Below are positions 36,375 to 44,577 of a stretch of 64,000 nt of DNA, one piece after another. A model generated the notes under the pieces. That model was not told the origin of the DNA. It saw only the letters and a list, made by a program, of their open reading frames with translations, and searched no databases. The stretch's first letter is position 1, and each line of letters opens with the position of its first letter. Origin of the DNA: Ruegeria arenilitoris. GTDB taxonomy: Bacteria > Pseudomonadota > Alphaproteobacteria > Rhodobacterales > Rhodobacteraceae. Location of the stretch: NCBI RefSeq assembly GCF_013035315.1, contig NZ_WQHP01000008.1, positions 103,466 to 167,465 on the forward strand, in the 5' to 3' direction. The position numbers and the translations under genes are program-made.

Positions 36375-37697
36375 TCAACGGAAAGCGTGCAAATCACCTT
36401 TGGTCGACACCACGTACAGCGTCTGACCCGCCACAACCGGCGCCGTCGTTGCACCACCGGGCACCTCGACGCGGTTCACCAGCGATCCATCAACCGGGTT
36501 GAAGAAGCGGAGATAGCCGTCATTCGAGGCGATGACGATGCGACCGCCCGCCACAATGGGGCCGTAATGCGCATAGATCGGTCCACGCCGACCTGGCCTG
36601 TCTTTGACAAACCCCGGGAGGTCCTGTGCCCAGACAATTGCCCCGGTGGCCGCGTCCAGCCGCACCAGCTGGCTGCGGTCGCTAATCAGAAAGATGCTAT
36701 TGCCAGCAGGCCAGACAGTGTCGACGGCTCCTTCGTCCGCAGTCCAGATGCGGTCGCCTGTGTTGGCGTCAAACGCTACGGTGCGCCCGGAGTGGTTGCC
36801 GATGTAGACCGTGTTGCCCACGACCATCGGTCCACCGGTCACGTCCACGATCTGCGCAGCCGCACGTCCACGACGTCCACCCGCAACCGAAGCGTTCCAG
36901 CGGCGAATACCGCCCCGGCGGAAGGTCGCGGCGATGTCACCGGAACCAAAGGCGAAGACAGAAAAATCGGATGCCAAAACCGGCGCGGGAGCGCCGAGCA
37001 CGTTGCCAACACTGGGCGTGCCCTGCACCTGCCAGGCGATACGTCCGTCTTTGGTGTTGACGGCCCAGCCGGTTTCGTCCCCGGCGACCAGATACAAAAG
37101 ACCACCGCTAACCAAAGGCGCACCGCTGCCGGTTGCGTTCAATCGCTTCTGCCAGCGGACAGCACCGGTTCTGGCGTCAAGCGCAGTCAGGCGGCCAAAG
37201 CCTGAGGACACATATAGAACGCCATTGTCATAGGCCATGCCACCACCCGTGGCATCCGAGTCGCCATCATTAGGCGGGATCAAGTTGGTGTTCCAAACGA
37301 CTTGCCCTTGTGGCGATACCGCCGAAACAGTGGCACCTGCATCCAGCGTGTAGATCAGGCCACCCGCAACAACCGGCTCGGCCGTGATCCGCAGCTTACG
37401 CGAGTCGCCCTTGCCAATGGATGTGGACCAGATGCGCTGTGGCGTTGCACGCAATTGGGCGTTGGTCGTGCGGAACGCCGCGGTGCCCGCGCTCTGCGGC
37501 CAACTGGCGTTGGCCCTTTGCGCTGGCAGGCTGATCGGTTTCGAGCCACGGGTCTCGACGGTTGCGGTGTCAGAGGCGGGGCGAATATCTTCCCGCTCAC
37601 CCGGCAGGATGACCTCGGGCTCTTCACAGGCTGCGACCATGGTCAGGGCCAGGGCTGCCACCGGCAATCCAATACGAGAAAATAGACTTGCTACCAT
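36375..37697 (-). CDS. bamB: Outer-membrane assembly lipoprotein BamB
   Basis: A beta-propeller lipoprotein that assists BamA in inserting outer-membrane beta-barrels such as the porin at 2024-3160. It has 440 residues with a lipoprotein signal ending LTMVAAC (C24), a disordered acidic linker, and repeated PQQ-like propeller blades (e.g. GRLTALDARTGAVRWQKRL, GRTVAFDANTGDRIWTADE, DAATGAIVWAQDLPG). Its place between yfgM-like and der is the conserved order in proteobacteria. Confidence 0.93.
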   Translation of the reverse strand: MVASLFSRIGLPVAALALTMVAACEEPEVILPGEREDIRPASDTATVETRGSKPISLPAQRANASWPQSAGTAAFRTTNAQLRATPQRIWSTSIGKGDSRKLRITAEPVVAGGLIYTLDAGATVSAVSPQGQVVWNTNLIPPNDGDSDATGGGMAYDNGVLYVSSGFGRLTALDARTGAVRWQKRLNATGSGAPLVSGGLLYLVAGDETGWAVNTKDGRIAWQVQGTPSVGNVLGAPAPVLASDFSVFAFGSGDIAATFRRGGIRRWNASVAGGRRGRAAAQIVDVTGGPMVVGNTVYIGNHSGRTVAFDANTGDRIWTADEGAVDTVWPAGNSIFLISDRSQLVRLDAATGAIVWAQDLPGFVKDRPGRRGPIYAHYGPIVAGGRIVIASNDGYLRFFNPVDGSLVNRVEVPGGATTAPVVAGQTLYVVSTKGDLHAFR

Positions 37698-37739
37698 GAT
37701 ATTCCAAACTCGCCTGAAAATGTTGTTGCCGCTACCGGA

Positions 37740-38411
37740 TCAGCCCTGCTGGGCTACCAGAGGTTCTGGCTCGCCGCCCAGCGCTACGATAAGCTGCGCC
37801 GCGCGTTGCTGCTGATCAATGCTGACCTCAGCATCCTGACGCAGCGATTGCAGGCGCGTGATTGCGGCCTCGACATTGCCCTCGGCCACATCGATCAGGG
37901 CCAGTTGTTCTTCGGCCAGCAACCGCAGCGGCGCGCCAGGCGCGGCAAGCGCTTCGAACTGAACGCGGCGATCAGCGGCGGGCAAAGTCTCGGACTGCAG
38001 CAGAAGCGCCTTGAAGCTGGCGATGGCGCGGTAGATTTCCGGTAGGTCGCCCTGCGTTGCGACAGCGTTCAGACTGGCAACCGCATCTTGGTCGGACCCG
38101 GCCTCAAGCTGAGAGGCCGACAGAAGCATGTTGAGAATCGCGTCGCCGCCAGGCGATTGCGTTTCGACCGCTTCCAGGCTTGCAACCCGATCTTGGGATT
38201 GATTCTGCGTCAGCGCGGCCAAAAGGGAATCCCCCAGCTGTTCCGCCTGGCTGGTGGCGCGTGCCTTGCGCACCTCGTTAAACGCGGCACCGCCCACGAT
38301 CAGAAGGACCGCAAGAACGCCAACCCAGCCCCATCTGCGCAATAACAGGAACAGGCGGTCTCGGCGCACCTCTTCGGTCACCTCATCAATAAAACTGTCG
38401 ACGTCGCTCAT
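37740..38411 (-). CDS. YfgM-like tetratricopeptide inner-membrane protein
   Basis: A 223-residue protein from the ATG at 38411 (GGAGGG upstream). A cytoplasmic N-terminal stretch (MSDVDSFIDEVTEEVRRDRL) is followed by one transmembrane helix (VGVLAVLLIVGGAAFNEV) and a periplasmic TPR-like helical domain. E. coli YfgM associates with SecYEG and periplasmic chaperones. Identification rests on architecture and the conserved yfgM-bamB-der order. Confidence 0.85.
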   Translation of the reverse strand: MSDVDSFIDEVTEEVRRDRLFLLLRRWGWVGVLAVLLIVGGAAFNEVRKARATSQAEQLGDSLLAALTQNQSQDRVASLEAVETQSPGGDAILNMLLSASQLEAGSDQDAVASLNAVATQGDLPEIYRAIASFKALLLQSETLPAADRRVQFEALAAPGAPLRLLAEEQLALIDVAEGNVEAAITRLQSLRQDAEVSIDQQQRAAQLIVALGGEPEPLVAQQG

Positions 38412-38637
38412 CCCTGCCCTCCGGGGCTGCATCCTTGGTGTATGGCGCCATGTCATACCCCGGCGCTTTCGCCAAGCCAAGGGTCCGATTTCGCACATTC
38501 ACAATGGGGGCCTTCGCTATTGTGGAAAAAAATAAACCGAACTATTCAGTTTAGCGTAGAAAAGATACATACTCGTGCCCACTTTCTAGCATGGACGCCA
38601 AGAAAAACACGGCAGCGAATTCTGGGAGTAGCCCCGC

Positions 38638-39870
38638 ATGCGATTGATTTCACTTGTAAACGCCGCATTGGTTATTGTTGTTCTATTTTTCCTCGTGTTT
38701 CAGAGGGACAGCCTTTTTGCCTTTGCCGGACGCGCAGAAGCAGACGCGAACCCGGAAACAGCCACCGAATCCGCCGCGGATTCGGGCGAAGAACAGCTGA
38801 CCATCGGGGTCGTAGCCATGCGATCGTCAGCGCGCGAGATTGATAACGCCGTCCAGTTGCGCGGCCAGACCCGAGCCAATCGCGAAGTCGAAGTTCTGGC
38901 TGAAACCACCTCGACCGTGATCTCGGAACCCAAGCGTAAGGGTGCCTTTGTCGAAGCGGGCGATTTGCTGTGCGAGCTTGATCCGGGCACCCGCCCCGCC
39001 AGTCTGGCCGAAGCCAAAGCGGCCAAGTTGGAGGCCGAAAGCCGCATTCCCGAAGCCGAAGCGCGCTTGCAAGAGGCTCACGCCCGCGTGGCCGAGGCCC
39101 AGATCAACCTGACCGCGGCGAACAAGCTGTCCGAGACCGGCTTTGGCTCGGAAACACGCCGAATCTCAAGCGAGGCTGCGATGCGCACCGCTGAGGCTGG
39201 TGTGAAGACTGCAGAAGCCGGGCTGGAAGCCACCCGCGCCGGGATCGAAGCCGCAACAGCCGAGGTCAAGGCCGCTGAGCGCGAGATCGAACGTCAGACC
39301 ATCGAAGCTCCGTTCAAGGGCCTGCTGGAAAGCGACACCGCCGAGTTGGGCAGCCTGATGCAGCCCGGTTCGCTGTGCGCGACCGTCATTCAGCTGAACC
39401 CGATCAAGCTGGTCGGGTTTGTCCCCGAGACCGAAGTCAACCGGGTCATCGTCGGCTCTGAGGCAACCGCACAACTGGTGACCGGACTGCAAGTCGCCGG
39501 TCGCGTGACCTTCCTGAGCCGCTCTGCCGACGAAGTCACCCGCACGTTCGAAGTCGAGATCACGGTTCCGAACCCCGAGCTGGCCATCCGGGACGGGCAA
39601 ACCGCCGATATCCGTATCTCAGCCGCCGGAGCCAAGGCGCACTTCCTGCCGCAGTCGGCCCTGACCCTCAACAACGAAGGTCAGGTGGGGGTACGCACCG
39701 TTGGCCAGGGCAATGTGGTTGATTTCCATCCCGTCGCCCTGCTTCGCGACACAGCCGAAGGCGTCTGGGTCGGCGGGCTGCCAGAAACCGTGGACGTCAT
39801 CGTTGTGGGTCAGGAGTTCGTCACCCGCGGCGTCATGGTCGAACCCACTTATCGGGAAGCAGCGAAATGA
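38638..39870 (+). CDS. RND efflux periplasmic adaptor (membrane fusion protein)
   Basis: Bridges the inner-membrane RND pump to an outer-membrane channel. It has 410 residues: an N-terminal membrane anchor or signal (LVNAALVIVVLFFLVF), a biotinyl-lipoyl half (RKGAFVEAGDLLCELDPGTR), a long alpha-helical hairpin rich in Ala and Glu (residues about 120-215), the second lipoyl half (IEAPFKGLLE), and beta-barrel and membrane-proximal domains. Overlaps the pump gene by four bases (ATGA). No outer-membrane factor gene is adjacent, so a TolC homologue elsewhere is presumed. Confidence 0.93.
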   Translation: MRLISLVNAALVIVVLFFLVFQRDSLFAFAGRAEADANPETATESAADSGEEQLTIGVVAMRSSAREIDNAVQLRGQTRANREVEVLAETTSTVISEPKRKGAFVEAGDLLCELDPGTRPASLAEAKAAKLEAESRIPEAEARLQEAHARVAEAQINLTAANKLSETGFGSETRRISSEAAMRTAEAGVKTAEAGLEATRAGIEAATAEVKAAEREIERQTIEAPFKGLLESDTAELGSLMQPGSLCATVIQLNPIKLVGFVPETEVNRVIVGSEATAQLVTGLQVAGRVTFLSRSADEVTRTFEVEITVPNPELAIRDGQTADIRISAAGAKAHFLPQSALTLNNEGQVGVRTVGQGNVVDFHPVALLRDTAEGVWVGGLPETVDVIVVGQEFVTRGVMVEPTYREAAK

Positions 39871-42800
39871 CCGGAATAGTCAGTTGGGCCGCAGGCCGGG
39901 CCAGAATGGTTCTGGCCTTTATCGCCATTTCATTGGTCATCGGCGGGTTTGCCTATGTCAGCCTGCCGAAAGAAGGTGAGCCGGACATCGAAATCCCTGC
40001 CCTGTTCGTCTCGGTGCAGTTTCCTGGCATTTCCGCCGAGGACTCGGAAAATCTTTTGGTCAAACCGATGGAGACCGAGCTTGCAGACCTTGATGGCCTG
40101 AAAGACATGACCTCGACCGCCGCCGAAGGCTATGCCGGTGTGGCGTTGGAGTTTGAGTTCGGCTGGGACAAAACCGCGATCATGGCCGACGTACGCGATG
40201 CGATGAACAGCGCGCAGGCCGAGTTTCCTGAAGGCGCCGAGCAATACTCGCTGACCGAAATCAACTTTTCGGAATTCCCCATCGTCATCGTCAACCTGAC
40301 AGGCGCTGTACCCGAACGCACCATGGCCCGCATCGCGAAAAACCTTCAGGACGACCTTGAGGCTTTGGACTCGGTGCTTGAAGCAGGTATCGCGGGCAAT
40401 CGTGACGAATTGCTTGAGGTCCTGATCGACCCCCTTCGGCTTGAGGCTTATAACGTTACCGCGGACGAATTGATCAACGTCGTGCGCAACAACAACCAGC
40501 TGATTGCAGCGGGCGAGGTTGAAACGGCGCAAGGCACGTTCTCGGTCAAGATCCCGTCATCGTTCAAAACCGCGCAGGACGTGTATGGCCTGCCGGTCAA
40601 GGTGAACGGCGACCGCGTCGTCACGCTGGGAGAGCTGGCACAGGTCAACTACACCTTTGAGGACCGCGAAGGCACCGCCCGTTTCAACGGAGAGCAGACC
40701 GTTGCGCTGCAGGTGGTCAAGCGCAAGGGCTATAACCTGATCGACACGGTCGACGCCGTGAAGGCCACCATTGCCACCGCACAGACCAAATGGCCGCCCG
40801 AAATGCAGGCCGCAATTCAGCTGGGCACATCAAATGACCAAAGCCGCATCGTCGGCTCAATGGTCAGCCAGCTAGAAGGCTCGGTTCTGACTGCTGTCGC
40901 GTTGGTTATGATCGTTGTTCTGGCCTCACTCGGCACCCGCGCGGCGCTGTTGGTGGGCTTTGCCATCCCGACCTCGTTCCTGCTGTGTTTCGCGTTTCTG
41001 GCGATGATCGGGGTCACGATCTCGAACATGGTGATGTTCGGACTGATCCTAGCCGTGGGTATGCTGGTCGACGGGGCCATCGTCGTCGTGGAATATGCCG
41101 ACAAGCGCATCAAAGAGGGCGTCGGCCCAATGCATGCCTATGTCGAAGCGGCGCAGCGAATGTTCTGGCCCATCGTGTCATCGACCGCGACCACGCTCTG
41201 TGCCTTCCTGCCCATGCTGTTCTGGCCCGGTGTTCCGGGCGAGTTCATGAAGATGCTGCCAATCACGCTGATCTTTGTTCTGTCGGCCTCGCTGGTGGTG
41301 GCTCTTGTCTATCTGCCGGTGATGGGCGGTGTTTCGGGCCGCATGAGCCGGGTGTTCGACCGCAGCTCGGACTGGCTGCGTGCGAGAACGTCGTGGTGGG
41401 TTCGGGCCGTCATGGTGCCACCCGCACTGTACATGATCTTCCTTGGCGCAATGCAGCTGCTGAACCCCGCGTATTTGCTGCCCGAGGGCGCATCGGGCGG
41501 CGTGTTGTTAGGCGCGGCTCTGTTCATCTTGGGCGGATTTGCGGGGTCGGTCACGCTCAGCGCGGCGCGGATCGAACGCGCGCCGGATCAGCATGTGCAT
41601 ACAGCTCGCGAACACACGCTGTTTGGCTACGTCATCAAGTTTCTGGTCGGCAACCCGATCATGCCGATCGTTTCGATTATCGTGATCGGTTTTGCGATCG
41701 TCGGCGTCATGACAGCCTTCGGCAACAACAACCGCGGCGTTGAGTTCTTTGTCGAAACCGAACCGGAACAGGCAACTGCTTTCGTACGTGCGCGCGGCAA
41801 CCTCTCGCTGGTCGAAAAAGACCAGATGGTTCTGGCTGCCGAGGAAATCATCAGCGCGCACCCCGCCGTGGTAAACGTCTTTGCCTTTGCGGGCGAAGGT
41901 GGTCTGAACCAAAACAACGGCGGCGCGCAAGCTCCGGCCGATACGGTTGGTCGCGTGCAGTTCGAGATCATTCCGTGGGAGGACCGGCCAAACCTGTCCG
42001 AGCCGATCCTCGGCGGGTTGGTGGATCGTCAGACCATTGCGCCAGAATATGACGGCAATTTTGTTTTGGATGAGCTGAACGCCGAACTGGCAAAGATTCC
42101 GGGTTTCGTGGTCGAGATCGAGCCATTGGAGCAAGGGCCCGCCTCGGCCAAGCCGGTCCATCTGCGCATCAAGGCAGATGGCTGGGAAGAGCTCACAACG
42201 GCCACAGTCGCCGCCCGTGAAGCGTTCGATGCCACCCCTGGCCTGATCAAGATCGAAGACACGTTGCCCCTGCCCGGTATCGATTGGCAGATCGACGTGG
42301 ACGTCGCCAAGGCGGGACGGTTCGGTGCGGATGTGGCAACGGTTGGTGCGATGGTTCAACTGGTCACGCGCGGATTGCTTCTGGGTGAAATGCGCCCCGA
42401 GGGTGTGGACGAAGAAATCGAAATCCGCGTGCGCTTTCCCGACTCTGATCGGGTATTGTCCACGCTGGATACGCTCAAAGTCCGCACACCCGACGGTCTG
42501 GTACCATTGTCGAACTTTGTGACGCGGAAACCTGTGGCCAAACTGGCCGAGATCAACCGGATCAACCAACAGCGCTATTACGACGTAAAAGCCGATGTTG
42601 AACCGGGGCTGAGCAAGGTCGTGACAGATAACTCAGACGGGACAGAGCAACGTCTGGCCGTGGTGCGCGAGGTCCCCGAGGATGTCGAGCCAACGGGAAC
42701 AACCTTTGCAGGCCCGACCGGTGGCACATTCGAGTTGATGATGCTGACTGATGCCGGAAGTGCCGATGAGGTGCGCACAGGCCTTGAGGATGGCGACGCG

Positions 42801-43664
42801 CGGATCGTTCTGATCAATCCCAACGAACGCATCGCCGTTCTGACCGAGTGGTTGAACACCGACCCCTTTGGCAGCGCCGTCGACTGGGAATGGACCGGTG
42901 ATCAGGAAGAACAGGAAGAGTCCGGAGCCTTCCTGCAAAGCGCCTTTTTGGGAGCTTTGGGCCTGATGTTCGTGATCCTGCTGGCGCAGTTCAACTCGTT
43001 CTACAACTCGGTGCTGGTGCTGCTGGCTGTTGTTTTGTCGACCACGGGTGTCCTGATCGGAATGATGGTCATGCAACAACCGTTCTCGATCATCATGACG
43101 GGCACCGGGATCGTGGCGCTGGCGGGTATCGTGGTGAACAACAACATTGTTCTGATCGATACCTATCAGGAATACAGCCGCTATATGCCCCGGATCGAAG
43201 CCATCATCCGCACAGCCGAGGCGCGTATCCGTCCGGTTCTGCTGACCACCCTGACCACGATGGCAGGTCTGACCCCGATGATGTTCGGCCTGTCGCTGGA
43301 TTTCATTAATGGCGGCTATTCGATCAACAGCCCGACGGCCCTGTGGTGGAAGCAGCTGGCGACTGCCGTAGTCTTTGGGCTGGGCATCGCGACGATCCTG
43401 ACCTTGATCGTGACGCCGTCCTTCCTGGCGCTGCGGGTGTGGGTGACCACCTATGCCGTGTGGCTGGCCAAGGCGCTGGCGCGGGCGACCGCAGGACGCT
43501 CCAGCCAGATCGCCCAGGATATGGCCGTGGGTCGCGCCGCCCGCCAGGCTCAAACGACAGAAGTTGTCTGGGATGATGGTGCACCAGAAGCTGGGCAGCC
43601 CGAGGCCGGAACGGACGATCGCCCCGATCATCCACCGAAAACACCTTTGAAGGCGGCTGAGTAG
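39867..43664 (+). CDS. RND efflux pump permease, enlarged
   Basis: A proton-driven inner-membrane exporter. It has 1265 residues, about 220 more than AcrB-type pumps. Both periplasmic porter halves and the twelve core helices are recognisable (SWAAGRARMVLAFIAISLVI at the start, GLILAVGMLVDGAIVVVEYA for helix 4, GTGIVALAGIVVNNNIVLID for helix 10). Helix 4 has VDG where AcrB has the D407-D408 pair, keeping only the first aspartate. The extra length is an insertion with two hydrophobic segments near residues 505-565, between the two halves, and a soluble C-terminal tail of about 80 residues. Substrate unknown. Confidence 0.92.
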   Translation: MTGIVSWAAGRARMVLAFIAISLVIGGFAYVSLPKEGEPDIEIPALFVSVQFPGISAEDSENLLVKPMETELADLDGLKDMTSTAAEGYAGVALEFEFGWDKTAIMADVRDAMNSAQAEFPEGAEQYSLTEINFSEFPIVIVNLTGAVPERTMARIAKNLQDDLEALDSVLEAGIAGNRDELLEVLIDPLRLEAYNVTADELINVVRNNNQLIAAGEVETAQGTFSVKIPSSFKTAQDVYGLPVKVNGDRVVTLGELAQVNYTFEDREGTARFNGEQTVALQVVKRKGYNLIDTVDAVKATIATAQTKWPPEMQAAIQLGTSNDQSRIVGSMVSQLEGSVLTAVALVMIVVLASLGTRAALLVGFAIPTSFLLCFAFLAMIGVTISNMVMFGLILAVGMLVDGAIVVVEYADKRIKEGVGPMHAYVEAAQRMFWPIVSSTATTLCAFLPMLFWPGVPGEFMKMLPITLIFVLSASLVVALVYLPVMGGVSGRMSRVFDRSSDWLRARTSWWVRAVMVPPALYMIFLGAMQLLNPAYLLPEGASGGVLLGAALFILGGFAGSVTLSAARIERAPDQHVHTAREHTLFGYVIKFLVGNPIMPIVSIIVIGFAIVGVMTAFGNNNRGVEFFVETEPEQATAFVRARGNLSLVEKDQMVLAAEEIISAHPAVVNVFAFAGEGGLNQNNGGAQAPADTVGRVQFEIIPWEDRPNLSEPILGGLVDRQTIAPEYDGNFVLDELNAELAKIPGFVVEIEPLEQGPASAKPVHLRIKADGWEELTTATVAAREAFDATPGLIKIEDTLPLPGIDWQIDVDVAKAGRFGADVATVGAMVQLVTRGLLLGEMRPEGVDEEIEIRVRFPDSDRVLSTLDTLKVRTPDGLVPLSNFVTRKPVAKLAEINRINQQRYYDVKADVEPGLSKVVTDNSDGTEQRLAVVREVPEDVEPTGTTFAGPTGGTFELMMLTDAGSADEVRTGLEDGDARIVLINPNERIAVLTEWLNTDPFGSAVDWEWTGDQEEQEESGAFLQSAFLGALGLMFVILLAQFNSFYNSVLVLLAVVLSTTGVLIGMMVMQQPFSIIMTGTGIVALAGIVVNNNIVLIDTYQEYSRYMPRIEAIIRTAEARIRPVLLTTLTTMAGLTPMMFGLSLDFINGGYSINSPTALWWKQLATAVVFGLGIATILTLIVTPSFLALRVWVTTYAVWLAKALARATAGRSSQIAQDMAVGRAARQAQTTEVVWDDGAPEAGQPEAGTDDRPDHPPKTPLKAAE

Positions 43665-43666
43665 CC

Positions 43667-43697
43667 AAAAGCGGCGCCCACATAAGGCGCCGCTTTT
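43667..43697 (+). terminator. Terminator of the RND operon
   Basis: A perfect 12-bp stem (aaaagcggcgcc/ggcgccgctttt) with loop CACATAA starts two bases after the stop codon; the final T residues are the descending stem arm. Confidence 0.88.
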
Positions 43698-43813
43698 CGT
43701 TTGGGTCCGGGTGATTTTCCGACAAATCCATTGCTGGTTTTGCGCGCGGTTTGTCCGACACTACAAAAATTGCCACACCAAAAGCGATGTTGGAAAGTGT
43801 TGCTAAGCCATAA

Positions 43814-43841
43814 TTGACTTGGGCAGACAAAAGTCTATCGA
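43814..43841 (+). promoter_or_regulatory. Candidate sigma-70 promoter of speD
   Basis: TTGACT (43814-43819) and TATCGA (43836-43841) with a 16-base spacer, 36 bases before the speD ATG. The -35 box is close to consensus, the -10 box is weak. Confidence 0.35.
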
Positions 43842-43877
43842 TGTCACAGCAGCCTGTTTTTTGAACCACGCTTTTTT

Positions 43878-44192
43878 ATGGATGGATATTCACCCTCATT
43901 GGGCCTGCACCTGATCGCCGACTTCTTCGACGCAACTGCCCTTCATGACCCACTCCCCGCAGCAGATGCGCTGAGGCGTGCCGCCCTTGCGGCCAAGGCC
44001 GACATTCTTGGCCTCAAGGCCTATGACTTTGGACGACGGGCGGGGTTTACCGGCGTGGTTTTGTTGGCGGAGTCCCATATCTCGGTTCATACTTGGCCGG
44101 AACACGGCTATGCCGCCATCGACATCTTTATGTGCGGCGAAGTGCAACCACAGCGCAGCCTTGATGTCTTGAAAGACTATTTCCGTCCGTAA
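43878..44192 (+). CDS. speD: S-adenosylmethionine decarboxylase proenzyme, apparently truncated
   Basis: Makes the aminopropyl donor for spermidine; the proenzyme self-cleaves before a serine to form its pyruvoyl group. The core is intact: processing serine S66 in LLAESHISVHTWPE, H71 and C86 (IFMCGE), with the same spacing as the Thermotoga enzyme (S63, H68, C83). It is only 104 residues; family members run about 115-140. The frame continues past the TAA at 44190-44192 as SVKVQYIRRGLAG, which looks like the missing conserved tail. No good ribosome binding site precedes the ATG, and no speE is adjacent. It may be a decaying gene. Confidence 0.75.
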   Translation: MDGYSPSLGLHLIADFFDATALHDPLPAADALRRAALAAKADILGLKAYDFGRRAGFTGVVLLAESHISVHTWPEHGYAAIDIFMCGEVQPQRSLDVLKDYFRP

Positions 44193-44577
44193 AGCGTCAA
44201 AGTCCAGTACATCAGACGCGGCCTTGCCGGGCAGACTGTTCCCCGATTGGCTGTCGCAGATTCCTGAACGACGAAGACAGGAACCACGCCGGGACCCCCG
44301 CAACAATCGTTTCATTGCGCTCTCTTGCCCCCGCCGCGTTTGAATAAGAACGGCTTGAAGGTGCGTGCTCTGGACCTCTAAGAAGCAGATTAACGCTTGG
44401 CTCGATGTTGGGCGATTATCAGTTGGGAAGTAGGTTCACGACCCGATTGGCATCGTAAGAGGCGCTAATGCCCTGACGGGAATTGGAAGTGAACTCAATC
44501 CGCAGTCTGGGCATCTATCCCACGTAGCCATCCAACGTAAGCGGCACCTAACTAATGGCCCCAAAGAGCCCGCCGCA
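44193..44577. other. Gap between speD and the ABC exporter
   Basis: These 385 bases hold no supported complete gene. The first 72 bases continue the speD frame after its stop codon (24 codons to TGA). A 31-codon minus-strand frame ending near 44425 (MPRLRIEFTSNSRQGISASY, then DANRVVNLLPN) has no recognisable relatives or binding site. No terminator, tRNA or inverted-repeat ends typical of an insertion sequence were seen. Confidence 0.5.
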
